From Chloracidobacterium sp. N (GTDB lineage Bacteria > Acidobacteriota > Blastocatellia > Chloracidobacteriales > Chloracidobacteriaceae): 64,000 nt of DNA. Each line of letters starts with the position of its first letter. The first letter of the stretch is position 1. The stretch covers positions 479,501 to 543,500 of the forward strand of contig NZ_CP072642.1 in NCBI RefSeq assembly GCF_018304765.1, written 5' to 3'. Shown piece after piece: positions 1 through 10,912 of the stretch. Position numbers and translations under genes: made by a program. Below the pieces are notes generated by a model, which searched no databases, was not told the origin of the DNA, and worked only from the letters and a program-made list of their open reading frames with translations.

Positions 1-1
1 G

Positions 2-592
2 GGCGCTTATTCCAGCCCGGATATGCTGGAGCCGGGACTGCAACGGAAAATCCTGCGCCACATCGTGCAGCCCACCCTGACCGGGCTACAGTCGGAGGGC
101 ACGACCTTCAAGGGGGTGCTCTACGTCGGGCTGATGCTGACCGAACAGGGGCCCAAAGTGCTGGAATACAACGTGCGGTTGGGCGACCCGGAAGCCCAGG
201 TCATCCTGCCGCGTCTGAAGACCCCGTTCATTGACGTGCTGACCGCCATTGCCGATGGCACCCTCGAAGGCCTCGAACTCAACTGGTCCGATGAATCGGC
301 AGTCTGTGTCGTGTTGGCTGCGGACGGCTACCCGGAAGCGCCGGTTTGCGGGCATCCGATCACAGGTCTCGAAAAAGCTGAACTCCACCCCGGCGTGCTG
401 CTCTTTCATGCCGGAACCAAACGCGATGAAGCGGGGCAGCTCATCACCAGCGGTGGACGGGTGATTGGCGTCACGGCCCTTGGCGACACGCTGGCGCAGG
501 CCCGGCAGCGCGCCTACGCTGCCGCCGCCGAGATTGAGTTTGCCGGCAAGCAGTACCGGAAGGACATTGCCAGCCCCCTGCCAACACCCTGA
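2..592 (+). CDS. purD: Phosphoribosylamine-glycine ligase, C-terminal part (5' end outside window)
   Basis: PurD joins glycine to 5-phosphoribosylamine using ATP in de novo purine synthesis (cytoplasm). The open frame runs in from the left edge, and about 196 residues of a protein usually near 420-430 residues are present. The window opens in a GAYSS segment followed by the ATP-grasp core, with the signature GDPEAQVILPRL at about residues 60-71 of the fragment. It then continues into the C-terminal domain (AGTKRDE, SGGRVIGV) and ends at a TGA at 590-592. The reading frame is intact. The next gene is convergent, with its stop about 20 bp away, so this is probably the last gene of its transcript. 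Confidence 0.93.
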   Translation, partial: GAYSSPDMLEPGLQRKILRHIVQPTLTGLQSEGTTFKGVLYVGLMLTEQGPKVLEYNVRLGDPEAQVILPRLKTPFIDVLTAIADGTLEGLELNWSDESAVCVVLAADGYPEAPVCGHPITGLEKAELHPGVLLFHAGTKRDEAGQLITSGGRVIGVTALGDTLAQARQRAYAAAAEIEFAGKQYRKDIASPLPTP

Positions 593-613
593 AACGCCTG
601 CCTGGGGGTGAAA

Positions 614-1618
614 CTAGCGCCCCAGGTGGCGGCGGAAGAAGTCCGGCAGCCGCACCTGGTGTTCCTCCATGGCGGCGCGGTAGCACCGGGCATGCGTGGC
701 TCCCTCCACAAGCCACAGGTCTTTTTCCCGGGCGTTGACCAGCGCCTCGAAAATGGCCTGCGAGTGATGGGGGCGCACGAAGTCGTCGGCCAGACCGTGC
801 ACAAGCTGCACCGGGCAGGTAATCCTGCCGGCCACGGCCAGCGGATTGACATCCGAGATCGAAAAGTTGCCCCGGTAGTTGGCGATGAGTTCAGCCACCC
901 AGGTGGTGGGGGCTATTGCCGTGGAGGGCATGTGCAGCACGTCGGCGACATACTCGCGTGAAATTTTTTGCAGCGATGAAAACGGGCTTTCGGCCCAGAC
1001 AGCGGCAATGCGCGGGTCCCGCGCCGCCGTCTGAAGGGCAATGGCAGCGCCCATGGAAATTCCAACCAGACCGAAGTGCTGGTCCCGCAGGCGGAACTTT
1101 TTGGAAATGTGGTCAAGCGCCGCGCTGACATCGCGTACCTCGTGGTAGCCGTAGGTGACAAAGCGCCCGCCGCTGTACCCGTGGGCGCGGCCGTCGAACA
1201 AAAACACGTTGAACCCGGCGTCGTAGAGGATGACGCCAAACCGGATGAGGCTCGTCCGGTTGCCGGTCACGCCGTGCAGACCGACCACCGTGGGCCGCCA
1301 CCAGCCACGGTCCAGAAACCAGCCGGTGAGTTTCGTGCCGTCGTAGGAGGTAAACTGCGTTTCGCGGTAGGGAATGCGCCGTGCCCAGAGGTAATCGCGC
1401 AGCCGCATGCTCTCCAGGTGGCGGCGGCGCTTGGGGCGCGGGGAAACCAGCAGTACGGAAAGCGGAATGGCAATGGCCACCGAGGCAGCGACATAGCCGG
1501 CCGTGACTCCGGCCGCGACGAGTCCAAGCCGCTTCAGCCAGCGTCCCCAGGAAGAGGTGTCCTCACGCGGGGTGGCTGTGGGCTGGGTGGTGGTGGTGAC
1601 GGGATGCGGTGACGCCAT
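614..1618 (-). CDS. Membrane-anchored alpha/beta hydrolase
   Basis: A serine hydrolase of the alpha/beta fold, 334 residues. A short polar N-terminus is followed by one hydrophobic helix at about residues 31-58, probably a membrane anchor with the catalytic domain outside the cytoplasm. The oxyanion-side motif GLHGVTGNR, the nucleophile elbow GISMGA and a late acid/histidine region (DDFVRPHH, GATHARCY) are all present, so the catalytic triad looks complete. The fold resembles the alpha/beta hydrolases annotated as dienelactone-hydrolase-like or YqkD/FrsA-like, and the substrate cannot be read from the sequence. The ATG at 1616-1618 is the first in frame and precedes the hydrophobic anchor. 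It is convergent with purD. Confidence 0.8.
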   Translation of the reverse strand: MASPHPVTTTTQPTATPREDTSSWGRWLKRLGLVAAGVTAGYVAASVAIAIPLSVLLVSPRPKRRRHLESMRLRDYLWARRIPYRETQFTSYDGTKLTGWFLDRGWWRPTVVGLHGVTGNRTSLIRFGVILYDAGFNVFLFDGRAHGYSGGRFVTYGYHEVRDVSAALDHISKKFRLRDQHFGLVGISMGAAIALQTAARDPRIAAVWAESPFSSLQKISREYVADVLHMPSTAIAPTTWVAELIANYRGNFSISDVNPLAVAGRITCPVQLVHGLADDFVRPHHSQAIFEALVNAREKDLWLVEGATHARCYRAAMEEHQVRLPDFFRRHLGR

Positions 1619-1826
1619 CGGTGACAGTCGTCAGGGCCCGTGAAGGTTGCCATCGGGGCCCGGAAAGAAATGGGAGCCGGGCCGCGTACGGCCTGACCTG
1701 TATTGTGGCGGCCGGGTGGGGCAGAAAACAAGCCGTCGGCTGCGGGCGTCCGGCCGGGGCGTCCGGGCCGGACAGGCACTGGTGTCCGCCCGCACGAAAA
1801 CTTCGGAACTTTCTTTCCGGGGGGCG

Positions 1827-1835
1827 TGCTATACT
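1827..1835 (+). promoter_or_regulatory. Extended -10 promoter for the secretion operon
   Basis: The sequence TGCTATACT is an extended -10 element (TGn followed by TATACT, five of six matches to TATAAT). It lies 46 bp before the GspF ATG. No good -35 is present at 16-18 bp, which is usual for extended -10 promoters. It is the only strong promoter-like sequence in the 260 bp before the operon, which otherwise holds no gene I can support. Confidence 0.5.
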
Positions 1836-1880
1836 GGCAAGCCTGACCTGATTGGATGTTGTTGCTGACGGTTGGAAAGC

Positions 1881-3098
1881 ATGCCTGAGTTTACCTGCCG
1901 CCTGGGGACTCCCAGCGGTGACATTGTGACCCGGATCGTTGAAGCCAACGGGATTGAAGAGCTGCGAGCCCGCCTGCAAAACGAGGGGTTTCGCATTTTC
2001 GCCATCGAGCGTCCGGTACGGCAGGCGCTGTCCCGGTCCCTGTTCGGTGGCGTCAAGGTCAAATCCCAGGAATTTCTTCTTTACAACCAGCAGTTGGCCA
2101 CGCTGCTCCGCGCCGGGCTGCCGCTGCTTCAGGTGCTGAACATTCTGATTCGCCGTCAGCCGCCGGGCGCCTTTCGCACGGTGCTGGAAGATGTCGAGCG
2201 GCGCATTACCCGTGGTGCCCTGCTTTCGGAGGCGTACGGTGAGCATCCCGACGTGTTTCCCCGTCTGCTGACGGCTTCGGTGCTTGCCGGGGAGCGCTCC
2301 GGGGAACTGGATGCGGTGCTGGAGCGGTACGTGACGTATGCCAAGGCGACCGCCGAAGTACGGCGCAAGCTCATCAAGACGCTGACCTACCCGGCCGTCC
2401 TCACCGTGGCTTCCGTGGCTCTGGTGGCCCTGCTGACCACCTATGTCATTCCCAAGTTTGCCACGTTGTATGAGTCGTCCCAGAGCCAGTTGCCGCTGGT
2501 GACGGTCTATGTTGTGGCGGTGTCGAAGGCCGTTGAGAGCAACATGTCGTGGGCCGGGCCGTTGCTTCTGGCCGCATTGCTGGGCTTCTTTATCTGGCGG
2601 CGCACGACCCACGGGCGCGACGTGCTGGATGGTCTGCTGCTCAGGTTGCCCATTGTCGGCGACATCATCCGGCAGTCCACGACCGTCCGGTTCTGCCGCA
2701 GCGCCGCCACCCTGCTCAACGGCGGGCTGCCGCTTCTGGAATCGCTCGACATTGCTTCCGAAGTGATTGGCAACCGGCGCATTGCCAGGACGATGCCCGA
2801 TGTCGTGCGCGGGATTCAGGAAGGGAAGACCCTCGTCGAGGTGCTGGAACGGGCGGCCTGGCTCCCCCCTCTGGCCACGGACATGATTGGTGTGGGCGAA
2901 CAATCCGGCGCGCTCGTGACGATGCTCGATGAGGTGGCCCAGTTTTATGAAGCCGAACTCGATGTGAAAATTGCTTCGCTCACGGCGCTCGTCGAGCCGG
3001 TGGTGCTGACCTTTATGGGCACCATTGTGCTCATCGTCGTCATGGCGCTTTACTTACCCATCCTGAGTTTTGCAACGGGAGGTGCGGCGGCGCGCTGA
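1881..3098 (+). CDS. gspF: Type II secretion / type IV pilus inner-membrane platform protein (GspF/PilC)
   Basis: A polytopic inner-membrane platform protein of about 405 residues, the usual GspF/PilC length. It couples the GspE ATPase to pseudopilus assembly. Two repeated GspF domains are seen: residues about 65-190 (NQQLATLLRAGLPLLQ, then a hydrophobic helix) and about 265-395 (FCRSAATLLNGGLPLLESL, then a C-terminal hydrophobic helix). The duplicated ATLLxxGLPLL motif is diagnostic. The N-terminal 50 residues match the small cytoplasmic domain of the family (TPSGDIV, GFRIFAIERP). The ATG at 1881 gives the natural MPEF start; a TTG at 1872 is possible but less likely. The GspE gene starts 28 bp after the stop, so the two are co-transcribed. 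Confidence 0.93.
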   Translation: MPEFTCRLGTPSGDIVTRIVEANGIEELRARLQNEGFRIFAIERPVRQALSRSLFGGVKVKSQEFLLYNQQLATLLRAGLPLLQVLNILIRRQPPGAFRTVLEDVERRITRGALLSEAYGEHPDVFPRLLTASVLAGERSGELDAVLERYVTYAKATAEVRRKLIKTLTYPAVLTVASVALVALLTTYVIPKFATLYESSQSQLPLVTVYVVAVSKAVESNMSWAGPLLLAALLGFFIWRRTTHGRDVLDGLLLRLPIVGDIIRQSTTVRFCRSAATLLNGGLPLLESLDIASEVIGNRRIARTMPDVVRGIQEGKTLVEVLERAAWLPPLATDMIGVGEQSGALVTMLDEVAQFYEAELDVKIASLTALVEPVVLTFMGTIVLIVVMALYLPILSFATGGAAAR

Positions 3099-3126
3099 CG
3101 GCACATCGCCGACGCCTGAACGGTTT

Positions 3127-4761
<1,635 letters not shown>

Positions 4762-4777
4762 GATTGGTATTCACTCG

Positions 4778-7504
4778 ATGTTTTTGTTTCGCGCCGACTG
4801 GGGTGTGCTTATGTTTCAACCACGGCTGACGTTTCGTTTCGCATCCGACTGGCGTCGGATGATGGCACTGGGACTGGCAACGGCGTTGGTCATCGTCACG
4901 CTGTCACCGGCCGTCTGGGCCGGCAATGGCCGGAAGTATTTCAAGGAAGGTCTCAAGTACGAGGCCGTCAAGCAGTGGGACAAAGCCGCTGAGCTCTTTG
5001 CCCAGGCGCTCCAGGAAGACCCACGCAATGTCGAGTATCAGCTTCACCTGCAACGGGCCCTGTTCAACGCCTCGATGTTGTGCGCCACCCGTGCCCGGCA
5101 GATGGAAGAGCAGGGGGATTACGAAGGTGCTTATCACGCCTACCGGGAAGCCTACCGCTACGACCAGACCAACGAAGTCGCCCTCGCCAAGATGAAGGAA
5201 ATGCTGAAGAAGCAGGGCATCGAGGCGACCTCGCAGGGCGAACCTTCACCCTACCAGCGCACGGCGGCCGAAGCCAATGAAGCCGAAGTGCGCAAAGCCG
5301 CCGAAACGGCGGCCCGCCAGCGCTATGTGGGACGCTGGCAGGGCTTCATCAACCAGCCGATTGAAACCATCATCCGCACCCTGTGCGACAAAATGCGCCT
5401 CAACGTCGTATTTGAAAGCACGACCCTCCAGCAACTGGCCAACACGCGCTTTACGCTCGACATCAAGCAGGACATGACGGCCGGCAAGGCGCTGGAACTC
5501 GTCCTCGATGCCAATGGCTTTCAATACTTTCGGGTGGACACCCGGACGATTCTCATCGTCAAGCGGGGGCTGGGACAGTTCCCCAACGGCGGCTCGCTGG
5601 CGCAGAAGTACGAAGATTCACTCGTCAAGCCGTTCTACATCAAAAATGCCAAGCTCGATGACATCAAGCAGATGCTGACGCTGCTCGGCCCGGCTATGGC
5701 GCAGCAGGTGGTGAGCGTTCCGCAATCGAACATGCTGCTGGTTCGCTCATCGGGCGAGAACCTGAAAATCATCGAGCGGATGATCAACACCGTGGACCGC
5801 CCCCAGGCGGAAGTCGTCATGGATGTCAACATCTATGAAGTGACTCACCAGGAAGCCCTTCAGTTGGGGAACCAGTTCGCCACGACACCGCCGGCGATCA
5901 CGACGCCCGACGGCGGCACCACCCTGACCCTGACGCCGCCCAGCGCCACCAACCTGGGCGGCATTGGACAGGGGCCGCTGCTGCGTCCCGCCTCACCGGC
6001 CGGAATCTTCTCCAATACGCTGGGCTTCGGGCTGGGACTGCCGCCTTCGACCATCACCGCGCTGCAAAGTCGCGGGCTGGGGCGGCTGATCTCACAGATT
6101 CAGGTGCGCGCTTTCGAGGACAAGGAAGGCAAGGTCAACATCGGCCAGTCCATCCCGATTCAAATCGGCAATCCCTTCCCAACCGGCCCGGGCAACGGAC
6201 AGCCACCGGGACAAATCTTCTTCCCCGGCTTCAACCAGGTGCAGTACCGTGATGTCGGTTTGAACATTGCGGTCAAACCGCACATTACCGACGACATCGT
6301 GCAGATGGACATCTCCATCGAAACCTCTACGGCTCCGCCCAACACCGGGCCGCAGAATCTCACCCCGACGATTTCCCAGCGGAAGGTCAGTGGTGTGGCG
6401 CGGGTCCGGGACGGCTACACGGCTTTGGCCGCGAGTGTCATGCGCGAGGACGACACCGACAGCCGGACGGGGCTGCCCGTCATCAGCTTTATTCCGGTCA
6501 TCGGGCGGCTGTTTTCCACACCGTCACGGAACAAGCAGGCCACCCACATTGTCATCACGATCACGCCACACATCGTACGCGGCGGCGCGGTTACGGAAGA
6601 AGAACTCAAAACCGCCTTCGGGCCGCTCGATGTCTCCGTTGGCGTTGGCGGTCTGAGCTACGGCCGGTTTCTCACCATTGATGAGATCGTGGCCGATGCT
6701 GACCGCGAGGAAATGCGCGAAGCCAACCAGCTCCGGGAAACACCGGTCACGGTGCAACCAACGGACAAGCCCGTGGGCACCCCGGCGGCCGCGCCGCCGG
6801 TAAGCGGCAGTGGTGAAAACGGACGCTTCACCATCACCACGGCGAGTACGACGGCACCACCTCCGACTGTGCCGGCCGCGCCGGTGGTGACGGCCCCCAG
6901 TCCGATGACGGCCACGAGTGGCGGAAGCCTTGGGGCCACCATCCAGCCCTTGCCCGTAACCGAGCCATCGGCGGCCGGGGGCGTGGCGCCCAACGGCACG
7001 GCAACCAATCCGGCCTTCAATCCAAACGATCCAAACACCCAGACGCCAACCCGGCCGAATCCGGGACCCACCACGCCGGTGCGCGCCATGCTGATGGTGT
7101 CCCCAAGCCTGCGCCCGATGGTGGGGCAGGTGGTTTCCGTGGCGGTCATTCTCAACAGCGACGGCACGAACATTTCCGCGGCATCGGTCTTTTTGCACTA
7201 CAACCAGACCGTCTTCAAACTGGTCGGGATCCGGGATGGCGGGTTGCTGGCGCCCGGCAGCTTCCAGACCGGAGACAACGGCGGGCAGGCTTTTGCCACG
7301 GCGCTGGTTTCATCGGGCGTCAACACGGGCCGCCCGGCCATGGGGCCGGTGGCCATTTTTGACTTCCAGGTGATTGCGCCGGGCAATGCCGATGTCCGCC
7401 TCGATGTGCTTGACTTGCGCGGCCTGACCAACGAACTCATCCCGGCCATTCCCAGCCCGGCGCCACCGGTCATTGCTGGCGGTACGCCGAACGGCAAGCA
7501 GTGA
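4778..7504 (+). CDS. Secretin (GspD/PilQ-like) with C-terminal cohesin-like domain
   Basis: The outer-membrane channel of the secretion operon, 908 residues. In order: an N-terminal signal segment ending near AVWA; tetratricopeptide-like helices (about 45-150, KYFKEGLKYEAVKQWDKAAELF); an STN/N0-like domain (about 190-270); a secretin N domain (about 285-360, VKPFYIKNAKLDDIKQML); the secretin pore domain (about 430-605, closing in ITPHIVRGG); a Pro/Thr/Ala-rich linker (about 640-765); and a cohesin-like beta domain (about 768-900, VSVAVILNSDG, VFLHYNQTVF, IFDFQVIAPG). A start at 4811 (MFQPRLTF) would give a cleaner signal peptide; 4778 is the first ATG. The attached TPR and cohesin-like modules are not part of classical GspD. 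Confidence 0.9.
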   Translation: MFLFRADWGVLMFQPRLTFRFASDWRRMMALGLATALVIVTLSPAVWAGNGRKYFKEGLKYEAVKQWDKAAELFAQALQEDPRNVEYQLHLQRALFNASMLCATRARQMEEQGDYEGAYHAYREAYRYDQTNEVALAKMKEMLKKQGIEATSQGEPSPYQRTAAEANEAEVRKAAETAARQRYVGRWQGFINQPIETIIRTLCDKMRLNVVFESTTLQQLANTRFTLDIKQDMTAGKALELVLDANGFQYFRVDTRTILIVKRGLGQFPNGGSLAQKYEDSLVKPFYIKNAKLDDIKQMLTLLGPAMAQQVVSVPQSNMLLVRSSGENLKIIERMINTVDRPQAEVVMDVNIYEVTHQEALQLGNQFATTPPAITTPDGGTTLTLTPPSATNLGGIGQGPLLRPASPAGIFSNTLGFGLGLPPSTITALQSRGLGRLISQIQVRAFEDKEGKVNIGQSIPIQIGNPFPTGPGNGQPPGQIFFPGFNQVQYRDVGLNIAVKPHITDDIVQMDISIETSTAPPNTGPQNLTPTISQRKVSGVARVRDGYTALAASVMREDDTDSRTGLPVISFIPVIGRLFSTPSRNKQATHIVITITPHIVRGGAVTEEELKTAFGPLDVSVGVGGLSYGRFLTIDEIVADADREEMREANQLRETPVTVQPTDKPVGTPAAAPPVSGSGENGRFTITTASTTAPPPTVPAAPVVTAPSPMTATSGGSLGATIQPLPVTEPSAAGGVAPNGTATNPAFNPNDPNTQTPTRPNPGPTTPVRAMLMVSPSLRPMVGQVVSVAVILNSDGTNISAASVFLHYNQTVFKLVGIRDGGLLAPGSFQTGDNGGQAFATALVSSGVNTGRPAMGPVAIFDFQVIAPGNADVRLDVLDLRGLTNELIPAIPSPAPPVIAGGTPNGKQ

Positions 7505-7527
7505 GATGTCGTCAGGAAGGTGAAACC

Positions 7528-8118
7528 GTGAAGAACGGATGGTCTCTCCACATCAAAGACGGGCAGCGGCCGGGACGCCCCGGCACCAACCCGATGGCTG
7601 CTGGCCGGCCGGCTCCGTCCGGGGTATGGCGCTGGATGGGAAGCGTCCGCGCGGCACAGCGTGGCTCATCCCTGCTGGAGATGATCATCACCCTGGCGAT
7701 TCTGGCCATCCTGACCAGCGCCGCCCTGCCCCTGGCGCGCACGGCCGCCCGAAGCCGGCAGGAAACCGAACTACGGCGGGCCCTGCGTGAAATCCGCTTC
7801 GCCATTGACCGCTACAAGGAGTTCAATGACCAGACCGGGGGGCAACGCATTCCGGCCGAGTTGCGTACGCCAAGTGGCTACCCCAAAAACCTGGAAGTGC
7901 TCTCCGAGGGGTTCGTCCCGGTCGGCAACGTGGATGGCAGGAAAATCTTTTTTCTGCGGCGGCTTCCGATTGATCCGATGACGGGCAAGGCCGACTGGCA
8001 AATCCGTAGCTCACAGGATGACCCGGATTCATCACTTTCCATGGGGGACGATGTGTTTGATGTCCGGTCACGTTCGACGGCTACGGCCCTGGATGGAACA
8101 CGCTATGACGAATGGTGA
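7528..8118 (+). CDS. Type II secretion pseudopilin (GspG-like), first copy
   Basis: A prepilin-like protein of about 196 residues. The processing site and hydrophobic N-helix are in QRGSSLLEMIITLAILAIL, with the conserved Glu at +5 after the Gly-Ser cut. The globular part (RQETELRRALREIRFAIDRYKE, then RLPIDPMTGKADW) matches the major pseudopilin GspG. The leader before the cut is unusually long, about 50 residues. The start is the GTG at 7528, seven bases after AGGAAGG; the frame also opens with a GTG at 7501 that overlaps the secretin stop. It ends in YDEW, as the next gene ends in YNEW, so the two are tandem paralogues. Confidence 0.85.
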   Translation: MKNGWSLHIKDGQRPGRPGTNPMAAGRPAPSGVWRWMGSVRAAQRGSSLLEMIITLAILAILTSAALPLARTAARSRQETELRRALREIRFAIDRYKEFNDQTGGQRIPAELRTPSGYPKNLEVLSEGFVPVGNVDGRKIFFLRRLPIDPMTGKADWQIRSSQDDPDSSLSMGDDVFDVRSRSTATALDGTRYDEW

Positions 8119-8584
8119 TGTGGAAATGGCAAGTGGAAGGAAGGAAACTGGTTTGAAAGGGAACCACAGAGGGTGGGCTCCGGGACACCGGAGGAAAGCA
8201 GGGCGCGACCGGGGGTTCACCCTGCTGGAACTGGTCATCGTCATGACCATCATGTCCATCCTGCTGACGGTGAGCATTCCCATCTACCGCAGTCTTCTGT
8301 TGCGGGCGCGGGAGACGGTTCTGCGTGAAAATCTTTTCAAGCTGCGCGATGCCATCAACCGCTACACCTACGACAAAAACCGCGCGCCGCAAACCCTGAG
8401 CGATCTCGAAAGTGCCAAGTATCTGCGCGAAATCCCGATGGACCCCATCACTCAGAGCCGTGATACCTGGGTGGTGCGGATGGAAGATGAGCCGGTCGTG
8501 CCCTCGGCGCCACGGGGCATTGTGGATGTCTTCAGCGGCGCAGAAGGCATCGGCACGGATGGTGTTCCCTACAACGAGTGGTGA
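8105..8584 (+). CDS. Type II secretion pseudopilin (GspG-like), second copy
   Basis: A second GspG-like pseudopilin, about 159 residues. The prepilin motif is RGFTLLELVIVMTIMSILL with Glu at +5, and the globular region DAINRYTYDKNRAPQTLSDL plus EIPMDPITQSRDTW is typical of the major pseudopilin. The start is uncertain: an ATG at 8105 overlaps the previous stop by 14 bp, and an ATG at 8126 is also possible. Leader peptidase (PilD/GspO) would cut before FTLLE; that gene is not in the window. The tandem arrangement suggests a major pseudopilin plus a variant, or two subunits of one pseudopilus. Confidence 0.88.
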   Translation: MTNGDVEMASGRKETGLKGNHRGWAPGHRRKAGRDRGFTLLELVIVMTIMSILLTVSIPIYRSLLLRARETVLRENLFKLRDAINRYTYDKNRAPQTLSDLESAKYLREIPMDPITQSRDTWVVRMEDEPVVPSAPRGIVDVFSGAEGIGTDGVPYNEW

Positions 8585-8658
8585 GCGGGGACGTCTGTCG
8601 GGCGTGCGCGTGCCGGGTGGCGCTTCCATTGGCGATCCCAACATCCCTGGAATGAACC

Positions 8659-9597
8659 ATGAGTTTCTTTGAACGCTTCTGGCGGCGGCTTGTGCTTCCG
8701 GCCCCTTCGCGCGCCATGTGTGCGCTGACCGCCGAGGGGGTGGTCATGTTTGACCGGCGAACCCGGCAGTCACACTTCCAGCCCTGGGTGGACCAGGCTT
8801 TCCAACCGGCGTTTGACACGGAAAACGTCCGCCATGCCAAGGCGTTTGCCTCCACGCTGGTTCAGGGAGCGCATGCGCTGGGGGTGGCTGGAGAGCGCCG
8901 GTGGTCAGTGCTGCTGCCGGGAGCCACCGCCCGCGCCTATGTCGTGACCATCGAGGCGACCGTCCCCCCGCAGGATGTGCCGGATGTCCTGGTGTGGAAA
9001 GCCGAGCGGTTGACCGGGCTGCCGCAGGAAGACATCTGGATGACCACCGCCGAGCTGGGCCCGGGCATGACCGCAAACGGCGCCGCCGGGAGGCGGTTTT
9101 TGCTGGCTGCCATGAGCCGGCGCGTGGCACTGGCCCTGCACGCTGACCTGGAACCGTTGAACTGGCAACCCGGTCTGTTGCTGCCCCGGCTCGTCGGGGA
9201 GTCCCTGTGGTTGCAGCACGCGGCGGCGCAGCTTGACCAGATGCTCATCAGTGTCGAGGGCGACACTCTGGCCGTCATGCTGCTTCAGCGGGGTGTCCCG
9301 CTGGCCATCCGCACGTTGCCGCTGGCCGGCGAGCTGCCGGCCGAGCAGTTGCTCCGGGTGCTGCTCTTCTTTCGTGAACACGCTGTCGAGTCCGGGCTTG
9401 GCTCGGCCGAACAGGAAATCCGGTTTGAGGTTTTGCCGGTCAACGTCCCGCTCGAAATCGCTGAAATCAGTCAGTGCATCCGGGAGACCTTTGGTGAGCT
9501 GCCGCGAGTCATCGCGCCACAGCAACTTGGGTTTGATTCTTCAGCAGAGTTTTCCCGGCTGGCCGGCGTCACCGGGCTGGCTCTGGCCACGGCTTGA
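8659..9597 (+). CDS. Probable PilM/GspL-like assembly protein
   Basis: A 312-residue cytoplasmic-looking protein with no signal peptide or clear membrane helix. Its pattern of short beta strands (MCALTAEGVVMF near 20, RRWSVLLPG near 83, DQMLISVEGDTLAVMLLQRG near 195) and the VPDVLVWKAERLTGLPQED segment recall the actin-like fold of PilM and the cytoplasmic half of GspL, which recruit the GspE ATPase. Position as the last gene of the gspF-E-D-pseudopilin operon, 75 bp after the second pseudopilin, supports that reading. No PilN/PilO or GspM follows. The similarity is weak, so treat the assignment as inferred from fold pattern and context. Confidence 0.5.
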   Translation: MSFFERFWRRLVLPAPSRAMCALTAEGVVMFDRRTRQSHFQPWVDQAFQPAFDTENVRHAKAFASTLVQGAHALGVAGERRWSVLLPGATARAYVVTIEATVPPQDVPDVLVWKAERLTGLPQEDIWMTTAELGPGMTANGAAGRRFLLAAMSRRVALALHADLEPLNWQPGLLLPRLVGESLWLQHAAAQLDQMLISVEGDTLAVMLLQRGVPLAIRTLPLAGELPAEQLLRVLLFFREHAVESGLGSAEQEIRFEVLPVNVPLEIAEISQCIRETFGELPRVIAPQQLGFDSSAEFSRLAGVTGLALATA

Positions 9598-9624
9598 GGT
9601 TGTTGTGGTCTGTGGAGGTGTGCT

Positions 9625-10911
9625 GTGTCTGTGACGCTTGCCGGGGACACACCGGAAACCGTCGTCGAGGCGCTGTCCGGGACGCCGCTGATGCGGCGCC
9701 TGACGGCGTATCTGACAACGACTGCCGATGCCATCACCCGCGAGCATCTGGCCGTCACGGAAATTCCCGCGCCCCCTTTTCACGAAGCGGCCCGGGCGGC
9801 CTTTGTTGCCGACCGCCTGCGCGACAGCGGACTGTCTTCCGTCTGGCAGGATGCCGAAGGCAACGTCTATGGCTGGCTGCCGGGGACGGAAAAGACGCTG
9901 GCCCGCGCGCCCATCGTGCTTGCCGCCCATCTTGACACGGTGTTTCCGCCCGGAACGGATGTGAACGTCCGGGTGCAGGGAACGCGCCTCTGCGCGCCGG
10001 GCATTGCCGACAATGCCTGTGGTGTAGCCGGACTGCTTGCTCTGGCGCGCGCCTTTGTCACCCAGTCCGTCCAGTTCTCCGGCCCGGTGTGTTTCGTGGG
10101 AACCGTCGGGGAGGAAGGCAGTGGCAATCTGCGCGGCGCGCGCGCCGTCGTGGAGCAGTTTCCCCACATGCGGAGTTTCATCGCCCTGGACGGGCCCGGA
10201 CTGGAGCACATCACCTGCCGCGCCATTGGCTCACGGCGTTTCTGTGTGACCTTTCACGGCCCGGGTGGTCACTCCTGGGCTGACTTTGGCACGGTGAATC
10301 CGGTTCACGCGCTGGGTGAGTTCATCAGCCGGGTGCGGCGTTTGCCCCTTCGCCGGGGCGCAACCTGTACGGTGGCTATTGCCAGCGGCGGCAGTGCCAT
10401 CAATGCCATTCCGGCAATGGCCCAGGGGGAAGTGGACTGCCGGGCGCACCGGATGGCCGACCTGGATGCACTCGAACACGCGCTCCAGTTGGCGGCCGTC
10501 GAAGCCCAGCAGGCCGAAATACAGCATGCAACCCGGCAGCGTCGCCTGTCGGTGGCCGTGCAGCGTCTGGGCGAGCGTCCGGCGGGAGAGACACCTTCCA
10601 CCTCGCCGCTGGTGCAGTGCGCCATCGCTGCCACCCGTGCCTGTGGCCGGCGTCCGGTGCTGGAGAGCGGCTCGACGGATGCCAATGTGCCTATGGCTCT
10701 GGGAATTCCGGCGATTGCCATTGGTGTTGGCGGTGAGTATGGCGGTTGCCATACCTTGGAGGAATGGTATGACCCGGTTGGGCGTCCGCAGGCGTTGGTG
10801 CGGGCCGCTCTGCTGGTGTTGGCCCTGGATCAGTTGGTGGCAGCATCGCCGGAGGTCGCCCGGCCGCTGGCGGCATCACACGCTGTTTCGTCCCTGCCCG
10901 AGCCCGAATGA
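9625..10911 (+). CDS. M20 family zinc metallopeptidase
   Basis: A 428-residue M20-family aminopeptidase/deacylase. Metal-ligand motifs are in order: AAHLDTVF (about residue 100), GIADNACG (about 132), the catalytic Glu pair in VGEEGSGN (about 163), ALDGPG (about 190) and the C-terminal GGCHTLEEW His. The inserted dimerisation lobe (FHGPGGHSWADFG onward) carries the family's conserved His. The best family fit is the tripeptidase T/ArgE-like group, probably cytoplasmic di- or tripeptide or acyl-amino-acid hydrolysis. The start is a GTG at 9625 placed six bases after GGAGG; the alternatives lack a ribosome site. The EVE-domain gene begins one base past the stop, so they are translationally linked. 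Confidence 0.87.
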   Translation: MSVTLAGDTPETVVEALSGTPLMRRLTAYLTTTADAITREHLAVTEIPAPPFHEAARAAFVADRLRDSGLSSVWQDAEGNVYGWLPGTEKTLARAPIVLAAHLDTVFPPGTDVNVRVQGTRLCAPGIADNACGVAGLLALARAFVTQSVQFSGPVCFVGTVGEEGSGNLRGARAVVEQFPHMRSFIALDGPGLEHITCRAIGSRRFCVTFHGPGGHSWADFGTVNPVHALGEFISRVRRLPLRRGATCTVAIASGGSAINAIPAMAQGEVDCRAHRMADLDALEHALQLAAVEAQQAEIQHATRQRRLSVAVQRLGERPAGETPSTSPLVQCAIAATRACGRRPVLESGSTDANVPMALGIPAIAIGVGGEYGGCHTLEEWYDPVGRPQALVRAALLVLALDQLVAASPEVARPLAASHAVSSLPEPE

Positions 10912-10912
10912 T

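Noticed and set aside
601-626. Hairpin CCTGGGG/CCCCAGG between purD and the hydrolase
   Set aside because: Only seven base pairs, no T-run, and it overlaps the hydrolase stop codon. Too weak to call a terminator.
1563-2903. A 446-codon antisense open frame opposite gspF
   Set aside because: Shadow of gspF with no recognisable domain.
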